Part shown: one piece after another, positions 16,394 to 22,490 of the stretch | Position numbering within the stretch: position 1 is the first letter of the stretch | Layout: the number at the start of each line of letters is the position of its first letter | Source of the DNA: a virus | IMG/VR virus record: IMGVR_UViG_3300037961_002605 | Coordinates: 1 to 31,447 of that record | Strand: one strand, 5' to 3' | DNA: 31,447 nt | Notes under the pieces: model-generated | The model's database searches: none | Told to the model about the DNA's origin: nothing | What the model saw: only the letters and a program-made list of their open reading frames with translations | Translations under genes and position numbers: made by a program

Positions 16394-17103
16394 ATTATTA
16401 TTTGTAATCTAGTTGAAAAATTAAAACCATGTTTTAAACACAATTCTACTACTTCTGGGGTATTATCACTTAATTCGTCTATATCGCTCGCAGAAGGCAT
16501 TAAATACACTTTATTTGGAAAGATATTGCATTTATCTATTATGTTTAATATCTCTTGCATGTCTTCTTGTCTACTAACTACGAATTTAAATATACTTCTT
16601 GTTAAATTTAAAAAATTCAATGTATCGGGCTTGTATCTCCTCTTTAAATCTTCTCCGCTATTTGATAATTTAGGGCTACAATTATACAAATCTATGTAAG
16701 TAAACAATTTTCCTTTTGGTGTTATTGTTCCGTTTGTTTCTATTTCAATAAAAGGTTTATATCCTAAAAAATCTACCAACATTTCAATAAAAGGTTCTAA
16801 AGATTTTTGTTGTAGTAATGGCTCTCCTCCCGTTATTATTAAATGTGCTCCATTATAAAATTCTTTTTCATATGCCATTAATTCTGCAACTACTTCTTCA
16901 ATAGGTAAATTTCTTCCTGTTCTCCAAACTTCTATACTATCACATCTCCAAGTTGCTCCATTATGTAGTTTTTTATCCTTTTCAGTTCCTCTACCACCAC
17001 ACATCAAATTACATGCTGTTAATCTTAAAAAAACTGCAGGTATACCCATTGTTTTACCTTCTCCCTGTAAAGAGAAAAAGTGTTCACTAATTGCTAATTT
17101 CAT
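16369..17103 (-). CDS. queE: 7-carboxy-7-deazaguanine synthase (QueE), radical SAM
   Basis: This 244-residue protein starts EHFFSLQGEGKTMGIPAVFL after six residues, the standard QueE N-terminus. The cluster-binding cysteines are C31 and C35 (ACNLMC) and C54 (ATWRCDSIEVW). They are separated by an insertion of about 16 residues relative to the common CX3CX2C form. The SAM motif ITGGEPLLQ (90-98) and IEIETNGT follow. The enzyme makes CDG from carboxytetrahydropterin. It overlaps QueD upstream by 17 bases and the FolE fusion downstream by 25. The Cys spacing is unusual but all three ligands are present, so it is likely active. Confidence 0.88.
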   Translation of the reverse strand: MKLAISEHFFSLQGEGKTMGIPAVFLRLTACNLMCGGRGTEKDKKLHNGATWRCDSIEVWRTGRNLPIEEVVAELMAYEKEFYNGAHLIITGGEPLLQQKSLEPFIEMLVDFLGYKPFIEIETNGTITPKGKLFTYIDLYNCSPKLSNSGEDLKRRYKPDTLNFLNLTRSIFKFVVSRQEDMQEILNIIDKCNIFPNKVYLMPSASDIDELSDNTPEVVELCLKHGFNFSTRLQIIIWNQTTGV

Positions 17104-17506
17104 ATGTCACAATACTTGATGTCGTTTCCTGTAATGTTATTTTCTTTATTGGTAAGTGTTCTGATACTTTATTATATATAAATTTGCATAAATTTTCTGC
17201 ACTAGTAACATCTTCCATTATAGTTAATTTTAAAGATGTTTTTTCTGTTTTCATAAAATCGTTAAGATATTTTAATAATGGATCGTTGTTATGTATTAGT
17301 AATCCATGATCAAGTTGTTTTATAATAGGATCCACAACATCATCTATATCGCTAAATAAAAAAGTTATTCCTGTTTTTGGATTATAATTAAATTCAAATT
17401 GCATTGTTATATAATATGTGTGACCATGTAAATTACTACACTTATCATTTAAATTTTCGTTTCTATGTCCTGCGTAAAAATGGTATTTCTTTTCTATGTT
17501 ATACAT
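17087..17506 (-). CDS. queD: 6-carboxytetrahydropterin synthase (QueD)
   Basis: This 139-residue protein has all QueD elements. They are HFYAGHR (H14), CSNLHGHTYYI with catalytic C23 and zinc ligands H27 and H29, LDHGLLIH (D66, H67), the TSAEN box (101-105) and LQETTSS (E127). It converts dihydroneopterin triphosphate to 6-carboxytetrahydropterin for QueE. It is the first gene of the modification cassette in the direction of transcription, 60 bases after the Cys-rich 127-residue gene. The start is the ATG preceding YNIEKKYHFYAGH. Confidence 0.9.
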   Translation of the reverse strand: MYNIEKKYHFYAGHRNENLNDKCSNLHGHTYYITMQFEFNYNPKTGITFLFSDIDDVVDPIIKQLDHGLLIHNNDPLLKYLNDFMKTEKTSLKLTIMEDVTSAENLCKFIYNKVSEHLPIKKITLQETTSSIVTYEISN

Positions 17507-17566
17507 TTTTTGATCTTATTTATTATCCAAATGATTAATTGACCACCTATATAATGTTTGTTATAT

Positions 17567-17950
17567 TTATCTTTCACAACTTTTTAAATAAACTCGTCTT
17601 AAATTATCCAATGTTTTTTTATTACAACTTCCGCAACTGCTCCACTCTGCAGGCTGTTTGAATAAATCGCTATATATCATTCCTAATTCTTGTCTATTTA
17701 CAGGATTTAATCTATTGCCATTTTTTTCTACTTCTTCCATTATTCTTTCAAAACATTTTTTTTGTGTTTCATTCATTGGTTTAATGTTTTTTATTCTTGG
17801 AAACATCTTATTAAGTTTCATTTGCCTTTCCTCACATCCACAATCATCAATTCCAATTGCTTTTGAAATTATTTTAACCGCTTTGTGAATTCCTGTTTTT
17901 TGGGTTATTTTGAAAATATCATCTCCCAAACCTTTTGATTTTTCTACCAT
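17567..17950 (-). CDS. Cys-rich conserved phage protein (127 aa)
   Basis: The protein has the motif GIDDCGCEERQMKLNKMFPR at residues 33-52, which I recognise from many Bacteroidota phage and host proteins of unknown function. A second Cys cluster, WSSCGSCNKKTLDNLRRVYL, lies near the C-terminus. The two pairs (CGC and CGSC) could bind zinc. The rest is helical. The start ATG at 17950 overlaps the stop of a 30-residue membrane peptide. No function can be assigned. Confidence 0.65.
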   Translation of the reverse strand: MVEKSKGLGDDIFKITQKTGIHKAVKIISKAIGIDDCGCEERQMKLNKMFPRIKNIKPMNETQKKCFERIMEEVEKNGNRLNPVNRQELGMIYSDLFKQPAEWSSCGSCNKKTLDNLRRVYLKSCER

Positions 17951-18036
17951 ATTGCTATTATTAAAAAAATTATAATTATTAAACTAGTTATTGCAACAAA
18001 TGTGTTTGCTATAAAATCTTCTTCATTTTTCATCAT
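17944..18036 (-). CDS. Single-pass membrane micro-protein (30 aa)
   Basis: The ORF reads MMKNEEDFIANTFVAITSLI then IIIFLIIAIW and ends TAG at 17944-17946. A charged N-terminus is followed by one hydrophobic segment of about 18 residues. It overlaps the end of the sigma-like gene (18023) and the start of the Cys-rich gene (17950), which is the packing used throughout this operon. It may instead start at the second ATG (18033). The function is unknown; small membrane peptides in early regions often modulate the host envelope, but this is speculation. Confidence 0.5.
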   Translation of the reverse strand: MMKNEEDFIANTFVAITSLIIIIFLIIAIW

Positions 18037-18556
18037 TTAATTTATTTTTTACGTTTTTAATTGATTTATATAATGTATTTCTATTTATTCCTGTTTCTTT
18101 AGCCATTGAGTTCAAACTATGTCCCATCATGTGATAAATTCTAAATACTTCTGCATCAAACCAATCTAAATTATTAAGAATTTTTTGTGCTTTATGTAAT
18201 TTTTTTTCAAACTCTTGTGCTTGTTTAATGCCATTTAATTGCATTATATTTAAATAATACTCTTTCCAACCTGTTAATTCTATATTTAGGTCTAAAATTT
18301 CATAATACTTGCGATATTTTTTGTGGTATGGAGAAGTTTTACTATGATATTGATTTACCATGATTCTTACAATAAAAAAAATAAACTTGTTTTCATTTAT
18401 TAGCTTTACAATTATCCCTCTATCTATTTTATTATATAGGATCAAAATTGTTTCATGTAATAAATCTCCTGAATCAGAATTACCACCTGTTATAGTGGTA
18501 GATGTTTTTTGTAATTTTTCGTAATTACATTTAAGAAATTCGTCTAATTCCGACAT
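18023..18556 (-). CDS. Sigma-70-like (ECF-type) protein
   Basis: The 177-residue protein has a region-2-like N-terminus (DSGDLLHETILILYNKID, residues about 28-45). Its C-terminal helix-turn-helix (NLDWFDAEVFRIYHMMGHSL, then AKETGINRNTLYKSIKNVKNK) resembles sigma region 4. This two-domain layout is that of small ECF sigma factors. It could direct host RNA polymerase to middle or late phage promoters, which would explain why few consensus promoters are visible outside the early one. The similarity is clear at the C-terminus and weaker at the N-terminus, so a simple DNA-binding regulator is the alternative. Confidence 0.6.
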   Translation of the reverse strand: MSELDEFLKCNYEKLQKTSTTITGGNSDSGDLLHETILILYNKIDRGIIVKLINENKFIFFIVRIMVNQYHSKTSPYHKKYRKYYEILDLNIELTGWKEYYLNIMQLNGIKQAQEFEKKLHKAQKILNNLDWFDAEVFRIYHMMGHSLNSMAKETGINRNTLYKSIKNVKNKLNDEK

Positions 18557-18815
18557 TTAAAATACTTGGAGTTCCTATATTTTTCAACATATCATATTCT
18601 GTTTTTGAAATTCGGCTACAATCCTCGTATGCTACTAACCCTTGTTTGTCTGTAAAAAACTTAAAAGGGTTTTCAATTTTTTTCAAATCTCTTAAAATAA
18701 AATTATATTCTTTGCCATTTATTAATATAATTCTTAACAACCAGTTGTTAGTATCTTCATAATTCCACCACAATCGTCCTCGTCTAGTGTTTTCAAATGT
18801 TGGTTTTACTTTCAT
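18531..18815 (-). CDS. Hypothetical early protein (94 aa)
   Basis: The protein begins MKVKPTFENTRRGRLWWNYE and contains LLRIILINGKEYNFILRDLK and KFFTDKQGLVAYEDC. It ends GIRRIS. It looks like a small alpha/beta domain with basic patches. Its stop lies 26 bases inside the sigma-like gene. I recognise no family; DNA binding is possible from the basic, aromatic start but is not shown. Confidence 0.6.
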   Translation of the reverse strand: MKVKPTFENTRRGRLWWNYEDTNNWLLRIILINGKEYNFILRDLKKIENPFKFFTDKQGLVAYEDCSRISKTEYDMLKNIGTPSILNVGIRRIS

Positions 18816-18818
18816 TTT

Positions 18819-18950
18819 TTAATCTGTTGTTACTTGATCCGCGTATTCACATGCGTCTTCATTTTGATTATAATAATTCACATAAATAAATTCACTATAA
18901 TTTTTATACCATTCTAGTTCTTTTTCTAGTTTTTTAATTTCTTCTTGCAT
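18819..18950 (-). CDS. Small coiled-coil protein (43 aa)
   Basis: The ORF is MQEEIKKLEKELEWYKNYSE followed by an acidic tail rich in Tyr and Asn (FIYVNYYNQNEDACEYADQV). The first 18 residues have heptad leucine and charge pairing expected of a coiled coil. It overlaps the VRR-NUC stop region (start at 18950, VRR-NUC ends at 18926) and ends three bases before the next ATG. The function is unknown. Confidence 0.55.
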   Translation of the reverse strand: MQEEIKKLEKELEWYKNYSEFIYVNYYNQNEDACEYADQVTTD

Positions 18951-19312
18951 TTTTTGTTATTTAATTTTGATATTGTCCCATTTAAATACCTTTCTATTAC
19001 ATTTATTGTTTCATCAAATCCGTAAGTAATTTCAGAAATATAATTTCTACTATTTAACTGATCCCTCCACCACAACTGTTCTTTTGTTGGTCTACCTTTT
19101 TTTATTTTAACTTCTATTGCTAAACCATGATAAGGAGCAACGGGTTCGTAAAAAAATATATCGGGCATTCCTTTTTTATATCCTGTTTCCTTCATTTTAA
19201 TTGCTTGTCGCATTGATGTTCTAACTCCACCAACACTTGCACAATATAAGAGTTTAGGATATTTTAATTTCAAGTATTTTATAATTGACTTTTGCAATTC
19301 ATGTTCTTTCAT
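18926..19312 (-). CDS. VRR-NUC domain nuclease
   Basis: This 128-residue protein fits the VRR-NUC fold of the PD-(D/E)XK superfamily. The N-terminal helix has KEHELQKSIIKYLK with E6 area acidic residues. The core has YKKGMPDIFFYEP (D51) and GLAIEVKIKKGRPTKEQLWW (E67, K69, Q79). VRR-NUC enzymes act on branched or flapped DNA, and in phages they often sit with replication genes, so Holliday-junction or flap cleavage is likely. The C-terminal 25 residues are lysine-rich. It overlaps the HNH gene by four bases. Confidence 0.8.
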   Translation of the reverse strand: MKEHELQKSIIKYLKLKYPKLLYCASVGGVRTSMRQAIKMKETGYKKGMPDIFFYEPVAPYHGLAIEVKIKKGRPTKEQLWWRDQLNSRNYISEITYGFDETINVIERYLNGTISKLNNKKCKKKLKN

Positions 19313-19554
19313 ATATTTTTCAAATGAATTTCTTTTACTTTTTTATTAAACTCTTTGTTTTGTTCTGCTTTTATATGACAAGATCTACATAAAGCCACAA
19401 GATTTGCAATAAAATCTTTTGTTTTACTACCCCCCATACCCCGTGGCTCTATGTGATGGATGTCTACTGCAACTGCATTACAGTATTCACATAAAATTAC
19501 ATCATCTAAACAATAATCAAAATGTTGCATATATATTTTAGTGTGTTTTTTCAT
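19309..19554 (-). CDS. HNH endonuclease (81 aa)
   Basis: This is a small HNH protein with zinc Cys pairs LCEYC (C22, C25) and CRSCH (C56, C59). The catalytic core is VDIHHIEPRGMGG (H33, H34), followed by NLVALCRSCHIKAEQ (N51, H60). The order Cys-x2-Cys, DxHH, N, Cys-x2-CysH is the standard beta-beta-alpha metal finger of phage HNH enzymes. The length of 81 residues is close to minimal. It may nick DNA in replication, degrade host DNA or help packaging, although packaging HNH genes usually lie next to terminase. It starts within the end of the zinc-finger micro-gene. Confidence 0.85.
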   Translation of the reverse strand: MKKHTKIYMQHFDYCLDDVILCEYCNAVAVDIHHIEPRGMGGSKTKDFIANLVALCRSCHIKAEQNKEFNKKVKEIHLKNI

Positions 19555-19690
19555 GTCGTTTTTTTAAGTGTTTTTGCATATCATCTTTTACCCCTTTAGA
19601 ATAAAAGGATCCTTTACAGAATATACATTTACCTTCCTTAATTAATGACATTCTAATACATCTACAACAAAATCTAAATACTTGGCTCAT
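19538..19690 (-). CDS. C2H2-type zinc-finger micro-protein (50 aa)
   Basis: The ORF starts with ATG at 19690, overlapping the stop of the DUF4373 gene (ATGA), and ends TAA at 19538-19540, inside the HNH gene. It reads MSQVFRFCCRCIRMSLIKEG, then KCIFCKGSFYSKGVKDDMQK, then HLKKRHEKTH. C22, C25, H41 and H46 form a plausible C2H2 finger, and C8, C9 and C11 add more possible ligands. The basic tail suggests nucleic acid binding. The double overlap and the motif make it a convincing gene. Confidence 0.65.
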   Translation of the reverse strand: MSQVFRFCCRCIRMSLIKEGKCIFCKGSFYSKGVKDDMQKHLKKRHEKTH

Positions 19691-20454
19691 AATTTTTTCT
19701 TTTTCCATATTTGACCTGCATTAGGAGAATACGTGCTTTCCCAACCTAATGATTTTAAATGTTTTGTATATTCAACTTGTTGTTCAGGCGGTAGATTCTT
19801 CATAAAAAAAGCATCGTAATAATCTTTAAACTTTTTTTCTTTTGGTTTATTAAATGATGAATTTGTCCATCTTTTTAATCTTCTTGAAAGATCCCAAGTT
19901 TTTTCCATTTCAAATCTCATTTTACTACCTGATTTATTAGGTTCAGTCCAGTAATCTATAAATGCTTTTTGATCCTCTAAATCTATATCTTTAAAATTAA
20001 ATACTTGTTTTTGAAAGGCTTCAAGCCTTAAAAGAATATCATCTTTTTTAATTTCTTTTGTTTTACTTTTATTTAATTTAATAGCATTGCTGTTGGATTG
20101 CGATTGCATTACATTTGCTTTATTCCATCGTTTTTCTGCGTTCTCCCGAGCTTTTACACTTTTTTTAATGATTTCCCCTATTGTTTCATTTAATCGTTCA
20201 GAATAAAAGCAATTTTCGGTTATTGTAAATAAATCAAAATCATTAATAACAGATTCTAATTTTTTTGGATCACATTGTAAAGCAAAAGCCAAAGTTTCGT
20301 AATCATCTATACATAACATATTTTTATCTGCAAACAGCATTTCTATTAAACAAAAGTAAATTCCATACCCCTCTAAACCTAATTTTTTTCGTAATCTAAT
20401 TATTTTAATATCATTACGAGCATTACTATCGTGTGGAAAATATGTCTGTTTCAT
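19687..20454 (-). CDS. DUF4373-type replication initiator-like protein
   Basis: The 255-residue protein starts YFPHDSNARNDIKIIRLRKK and continues GLEGYGIYFCLIEMLFA, the signature of the DUF4373 (Lin1244/Lin1753-like) N-terminal domain, a winged-helix domain in phage replication proteins. After about residue 120 there is a polar linker, then a second helical part (QKAFIDYWTEPNKSGSKMRF) typical of DnaD-like C-termini, ending with a basic GQIWKKKKL. It probably binds the phage origin and recruits the host helicase. The phage shows no helicase or polymerase of its own, so this is the likely key replication factor. Confidence 0.75.
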   Translation of the reverse strand: MKQTYFPHDSNARNDIKIIRLRKKLGLEGYGIYFCLIEMLFADKNMLCIDDYETLAFALQCDPKKLESVINDFDLFTITENCFYSERLNETIGEIIKKSVKARENAEKRWNKANVMQSQSNSNAIKLNKSKTKEIKKDDILLRLEAFQKQVFNFKDIDLEDQKAFIDYWTEPNKSGSKMRFEMEKTWDLSRRLKRWTNSSFNKPKEKKFKDYYDAFFMKNLPPEQQVEYTKHLKSLGWESTYSPNAGQIWKKKKL

Positions 20455-20713
20455 TGTGTTCTATTTTTTTTAATGTTGGACTACTATCGGCATCTATAAT
20501 CTTTTTTCCTTTGAATAATTTGGTTTGTAAATTTAACAATTCATCTCCACTTTCTGCATGATGTAAAATGTTTTTCCATTTAAAAAAGTTTCTAAAATTA
20601 TCCCCTATACACGTTCTATAAGATTTGCCGTCCTCTCCTTTACAGAATATGTAGTAGAAAAAGCCACCATACTTTGATGGCTTTTTCGTGTGTTTTAAAT
20701 AAATTGCTTTCAT
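20426..20713 (-). CDS. Hypothetical early protein (95 aa) with a terminator-like hairpin in its first codons
   Basis: The protein reads MKAIYLKHTKKPSKYGGFFY then YIFCKGEDGKSYRTCIGDNF and ends NETDIFSTR. The first 60 residues look beta-rich and could be an OB-like or phage regulatory domain. It overlaps the DUF4373 gene by 29 bases and follows the SSB-like gene by two. Codons 9-18 encode a 10-bp inverted repeat followed by T residues (20657-20687), so its transcription may be attenuated. No function is assigned. Confidence 0.6.
   Translation of the reverse strand: MKAIYLKHTKKPSKYGGFFYYIFCKGEDGKSYRTCIGDNFRNFFKWKNILHHAESGDELLNLQTKLFKGKKIIDADSSPTLKKIEHNETDIFSTR
20657..20687 (-). promoter_or_regulatory. 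Intragenic terminator-like hairpin (possible attenuator)
   Basis: GAAAAAGCCA at 20657-20666 pairs with TGGCTTTTTC at 20678-20687 around an 11-base loop. On the transcribed (minus) strand the hairpin ends in GGCTTTTTC, like a Rho-independent terminator, but it lies inside the first 20 codons of the 95-residue gene and upstream of the replication initiator. A translating ribosome would cover and melt it, which is the logic of attenuation. Confidence 0.45.
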
Positions 20714-20715
20714 AA

Positions 20716-21120
20716 TTAAAAAGGTAATTTTTCTTGTGGTCCTTTTTTCAATATCTCATACATTTCATAAGCAACTTCATTAATTTGATCCTTAGTTATT
20801 ACTCCATGACAAAATTGAAGATTTGCGATATTCAAACCCTGTGCAAATCTGATATTATCCTGAACATCGGATCCATTAGTAGAATAATTTGCTCGTGGTT
20901 GAAAATTACTAACGGGTTTTATTTTAAAATACCCATTTTTTTCAGTGAATTCATATTCGGTTTCTTCTCCCTCTTTGAATTTACATTCTTGAGATTTTGA
21001 AAGATTTTCCCCAATATCTCCATTTTCCATTTCAATTTCAAACTTATACATAAGTCCATAATTTCCGTCCCAAGTTCCATTCCCTGTTACTCGGGTAACA
21101 ATAGATTTTTTAATACTCAT
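20716..21120 (-). CDS. Single-stranded-DNA-binding-like protein
   Basis: This 134-residue protein has a beta-rich N-terminal part (KSIVTRVTGNGTWDGNYGLM, YKFEIEMENGDIGEN, TEYEFTEKNGYFKIKPV) consistent with an OB fold. A linker follows (NFQPRANYSTNGSDV), then a helical tail ending QEKLPF. Bacterial and phage SSB proteins end in a short acidic tip with LPF or IPF, and the last three residues here match. The tip is less acidic than usual. It lies before the replication initiator. The call is reasonable but rests on layout rather than a strong motif. Confidence 0.55.
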   Translation of the reverse strand: MSIKKSIVTRVTGNGTWDGNYGLMYKFEIEMENGDIGENLSKSQECKFKEGEETEYEFTEKNGYFKIKPVSNFQPRANYSTNGSDVQDNIRFAQGLNIANLQFCHGVITKDQINEVAYEMYEILKKGPQEKLPF

Positions 21121-21127
21121 AATTCTG

Positions 21128-21346
21128 TTATTTATTTATAGTTTTTTTAAAATCAATATCAAGCACCCGACATATTGATTTTAGTTTATTAATTGTTAAT
21201 TGGTATGGATGCTCTAAATACTTTAACATTGTTGGATAACTCCAACCTAAAGCATGTTGTAATTGTCTTTTATTAAGACCTTTATTTTCTCTTGCGACAT
21301 ATAATGTTGTCCGCAAATCTTTTTCGCTTTTTAAATTAATTCTCAT
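21128..21346 (-). CDS. Cro/XRE-like helix-turn-helix protein (72 aa)
   Basis: The protein has the five-helix layout of Cro/XRE regulators: KDLRTTLYVARENKGLNKRQ, then LQHALGWSYPTMLKYLEHP (turn and recognition helix) and QLTINKLKSICRVLDIDFKK. It is about the size of Cro. It lies in the early operon without a divergent partner, so it is more likely an early-to-late switch or self-repressor than a lysogeny repressor. Its stop lies just before the SSB-like gene and its start overlaps the 103-residue gene (ATGA). Confidence 0.7.
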   Translation of the reverse strand: MRINLKSEKDLRTTLYVARENKGLNKRQLQHALGWSYPTMLKYLEHPYQLTINKLKSICRVLDIDFKKTINK

Positions 21347-21654
21347 AACGATTTTATTTTATTTAATTTACTTATTGTTTTAAGTGGTTCTACCGCTCTA
21401 TCTTTTTTATCTACACTAAATATCATTTTTTTAACAATAACATTATCTACCGAAAAAGAAAACACTACACATCGTTTTCCTTTGTGCGTTTCAAATCTTC
21501 TAGTTATTATTGTTTCTAAAAAGTCGTGTGAATTATTACTACTTGATCCTACCACTATATTATTTACTCCTGTGTCTTTAACACCATAACTGACACCTGA
21601 TTTATATATACATGCCGTTATATTATTCCATATCGGATATTGTCGTCCAAACAT
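21343..21654 (-). CDS. Hypothetical early protein (103 aa)
   Basis: It starts MFGRQYPIWNNITACIYKSG and contains NNIVVGSSSNNSHDFLETII, ETHKGKRCVVFSFSVDNVIV and KKMIFSVDKKDR. The pattern suggests a small alpha/beta domain with two central strands. No motif was recognised. It overlaps the HTH gene by four bases and is likely translationally coupled to it. Confidence 0.6.
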   Translation of the reverse strand: MFGRQYPIWNNITACIYKSGVSYGVKDTGVNNIVVGSSSNNSHDFLETIITRRFETHKGKRCVVFSFSVDNVIVKKMIFSVDKKDRAVEPLKTISKLNKIKSL

Positions 21655-21674
21655 AATTTTTTTCTTTTAATTAA

Positions 21675-21959
21675 TTAATCTTTTCTAAATGTTTCCCATT
21701 CATAACCCTTCCAACAATCATCACTACAAAATTCAAGTGAATCGTCAGGATCTTCGTCGTGTAATTCTTCTCCACAATAGCCACAAAGTTTTGGAGCATA
21801 ATCGCAGTGTTCTTTACATTCTGAACAAATTTCGTGATCATCATAAACGGGAGCGCCACAACAATTAGATGCACCGCTTTGAAATAAAAATTCATCTTGT
21901 TTTTTCATATTCCAAAAATTAAAGTGGTTAGAAATCTTCCTATCATATAAGTAAAACAC
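21675..21959 (-). CDS. Zinc-ribbon type Cys-rich early protein
   Basis: The core reads SNCCGAPVYDDHEICSECKE, then HCDYAPKLCGYCGEELHDED, then LEFCSDDCWKGYEWE. That gives at least four CX2-4C pairs, enough for two zinc ribbons or a treble clef. The C-terminal LEFCSDDCW resembles the 'FCS..C' ends of small zinc proteins. The start is uncertain: ATG at 21908 (MKKQDEFLFQSG) gives 77 residues and a cleaner N-terminus, while ATG at 21959 gives 94 residues and leaves less gap to the upstream gene. The role is unknown, perhaps nucleic-acid or host-protein binding. The overlapping frame 21671-21895 is not a gene. Confidence 0.65.
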   Translation of the reverse strand: MFYLYDRKISNHFNFWNMKKQDEFLFQSGASNCCGAPVYDDHEICSECKEHCDYAPKLCGYCGEELHDEDPDDSLEFCSDDCWKGYEWETFRKD

Positions 21960-21974
21960 ATTACTAATATCAAT

Positions 21975-22253
21975 TTATTTATTTTCATCGCTTATCCATT
22001 TATTAGGGTTGATATTTAGTTTATCAATTAATGTTTCTATATGTTTTATTTCTCCTTCCCAATACTTTATATTATCAACAAACGATTCTGCTAGATCAGG
22101 ATAATCAATAATATCTTTTCTTGCTTCAGATATTTTTCTAATAAATTCCTCTTTTCTATAATCAAGTGTTATAGATAATGTTGCAACTTCTTTGGGTGTA
22201 AAGCCTAAATCTAAATAAAGGCTAAATTTGTCTAATTTGAATTTTGTTTCCAT
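21975..22253 (-). CDS. Hypothetical early protein (92 aa)
   Basis: This is the first larger gene after the early promoter. It reads METKFKLDKFSLYLDLGFTP, then KEVATLSITLDYRKEEFIRK, with a helical second half (IKYWEGEIKHIETLIDKLNI). It may form a helical bundle. No family was recognised. Position suggests an early host-takeover role, which is inference only. Confidence 0.6.
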   Translation of the reverse strand: METKFKLDKFSLYLDLGFTPKEVATLSITLDYRKEEFIRKISEARKDIIDYPDLAESFVDNIKYWEGEIKHIETLIDKLNINPNKWISDENK

Positions 22254-22283
22254 TTTGTGTTCTAATTTTAATTTATAACTATT

Positions 22284-22328
22284 TTAATTTGTAAGATCAG
22301 GAACGATAATACTAATATCTTTTTTCAT
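22284..22328 (-). CDS. Micro-ORF in early leader (14 aa)
   Basis: ATG at 22328 opens MKKDISIIVPDLTN and TAA follows. It overlaps the TGA of the 32-residue ORF as ATGA, the coupling used by real genes here. The left arm of an inverted repeat (GATCAGGA at 22295-22302) lies within it. It could be a leader peptide or a chance ORF; it is too short to judge. Confidence 0.25.
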   Translation of the reverse strand: MKKDISIIVPDLTN

Positions 22329-22347
22329 TTCTTACCTGCTCCTGATC
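22295..22347 (-). repeat. Inverted repeat in the early leader
   Basis: GATCAGGA at 22295-22302 is the reverse complement of TCCTGATC at 22340-22347, with a 37-base loop. In the RNA it would pair the end of the 32-residue ORF with the end of the 14-residue ORF and enclose the ATG of the latter. This could couple or block its translation. Eight perfect pairs could also be chance. Confidence 0.35.
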
Positions 22348-22423
22348 CTACATGAAATACCGGTATGAATTTAAAGGTAATTAAACCTGCACAACTTGTA
22401 TTTCTTATAATTGTTCGCAACAT
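22325..22423 (-). CDS. Small early ORF (32 aa)
   Basis: ATG at 22423 opens MLRTIIRNTSCAGLITFKFI then PVFHVGSGAGKK and TGA. It is the first ORF after the early promoter (about 65 bases downstream of the likely start site) and has an A/G-rich leader (GAAAAGAGCAGAAAACC). Its composition is non-random, with a hydrophobic centre and a Gly/Lys tail. It ends in an ATGA overlap with the next micro-ORF. The right arm of an inverted repeat lies in its last codons. A leader peptide or a short host-acting peptide are both possible. Confidence 0.45.
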   Translation of the reverse strand: MLRTIIRNTSCAGLITFKFIPVFHVGSGAGKK

Positions 22424-22490
22424 TGGTTTTCTGCTCTTTTCTCATTAATTCGGATTAGTTGGAAAATATATTACCCGAACAATTATACAC

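Noticed and set aside
21671-21895. Second minus-strand ORF overlapping the Cys-rich early gene
   Set aside because: It overlaps nearly all of the zinc-ribbon frame in another phase and shows no motif; the other frame has ordered CX2C pairs.
22482-22487. TATAAT as a sigma70 -10 box in the early control region
   Set aside because: No -35 box at the right distance; the flavobacterial TTG-N21-TATATTTG immediately upstream explains the promoter better.
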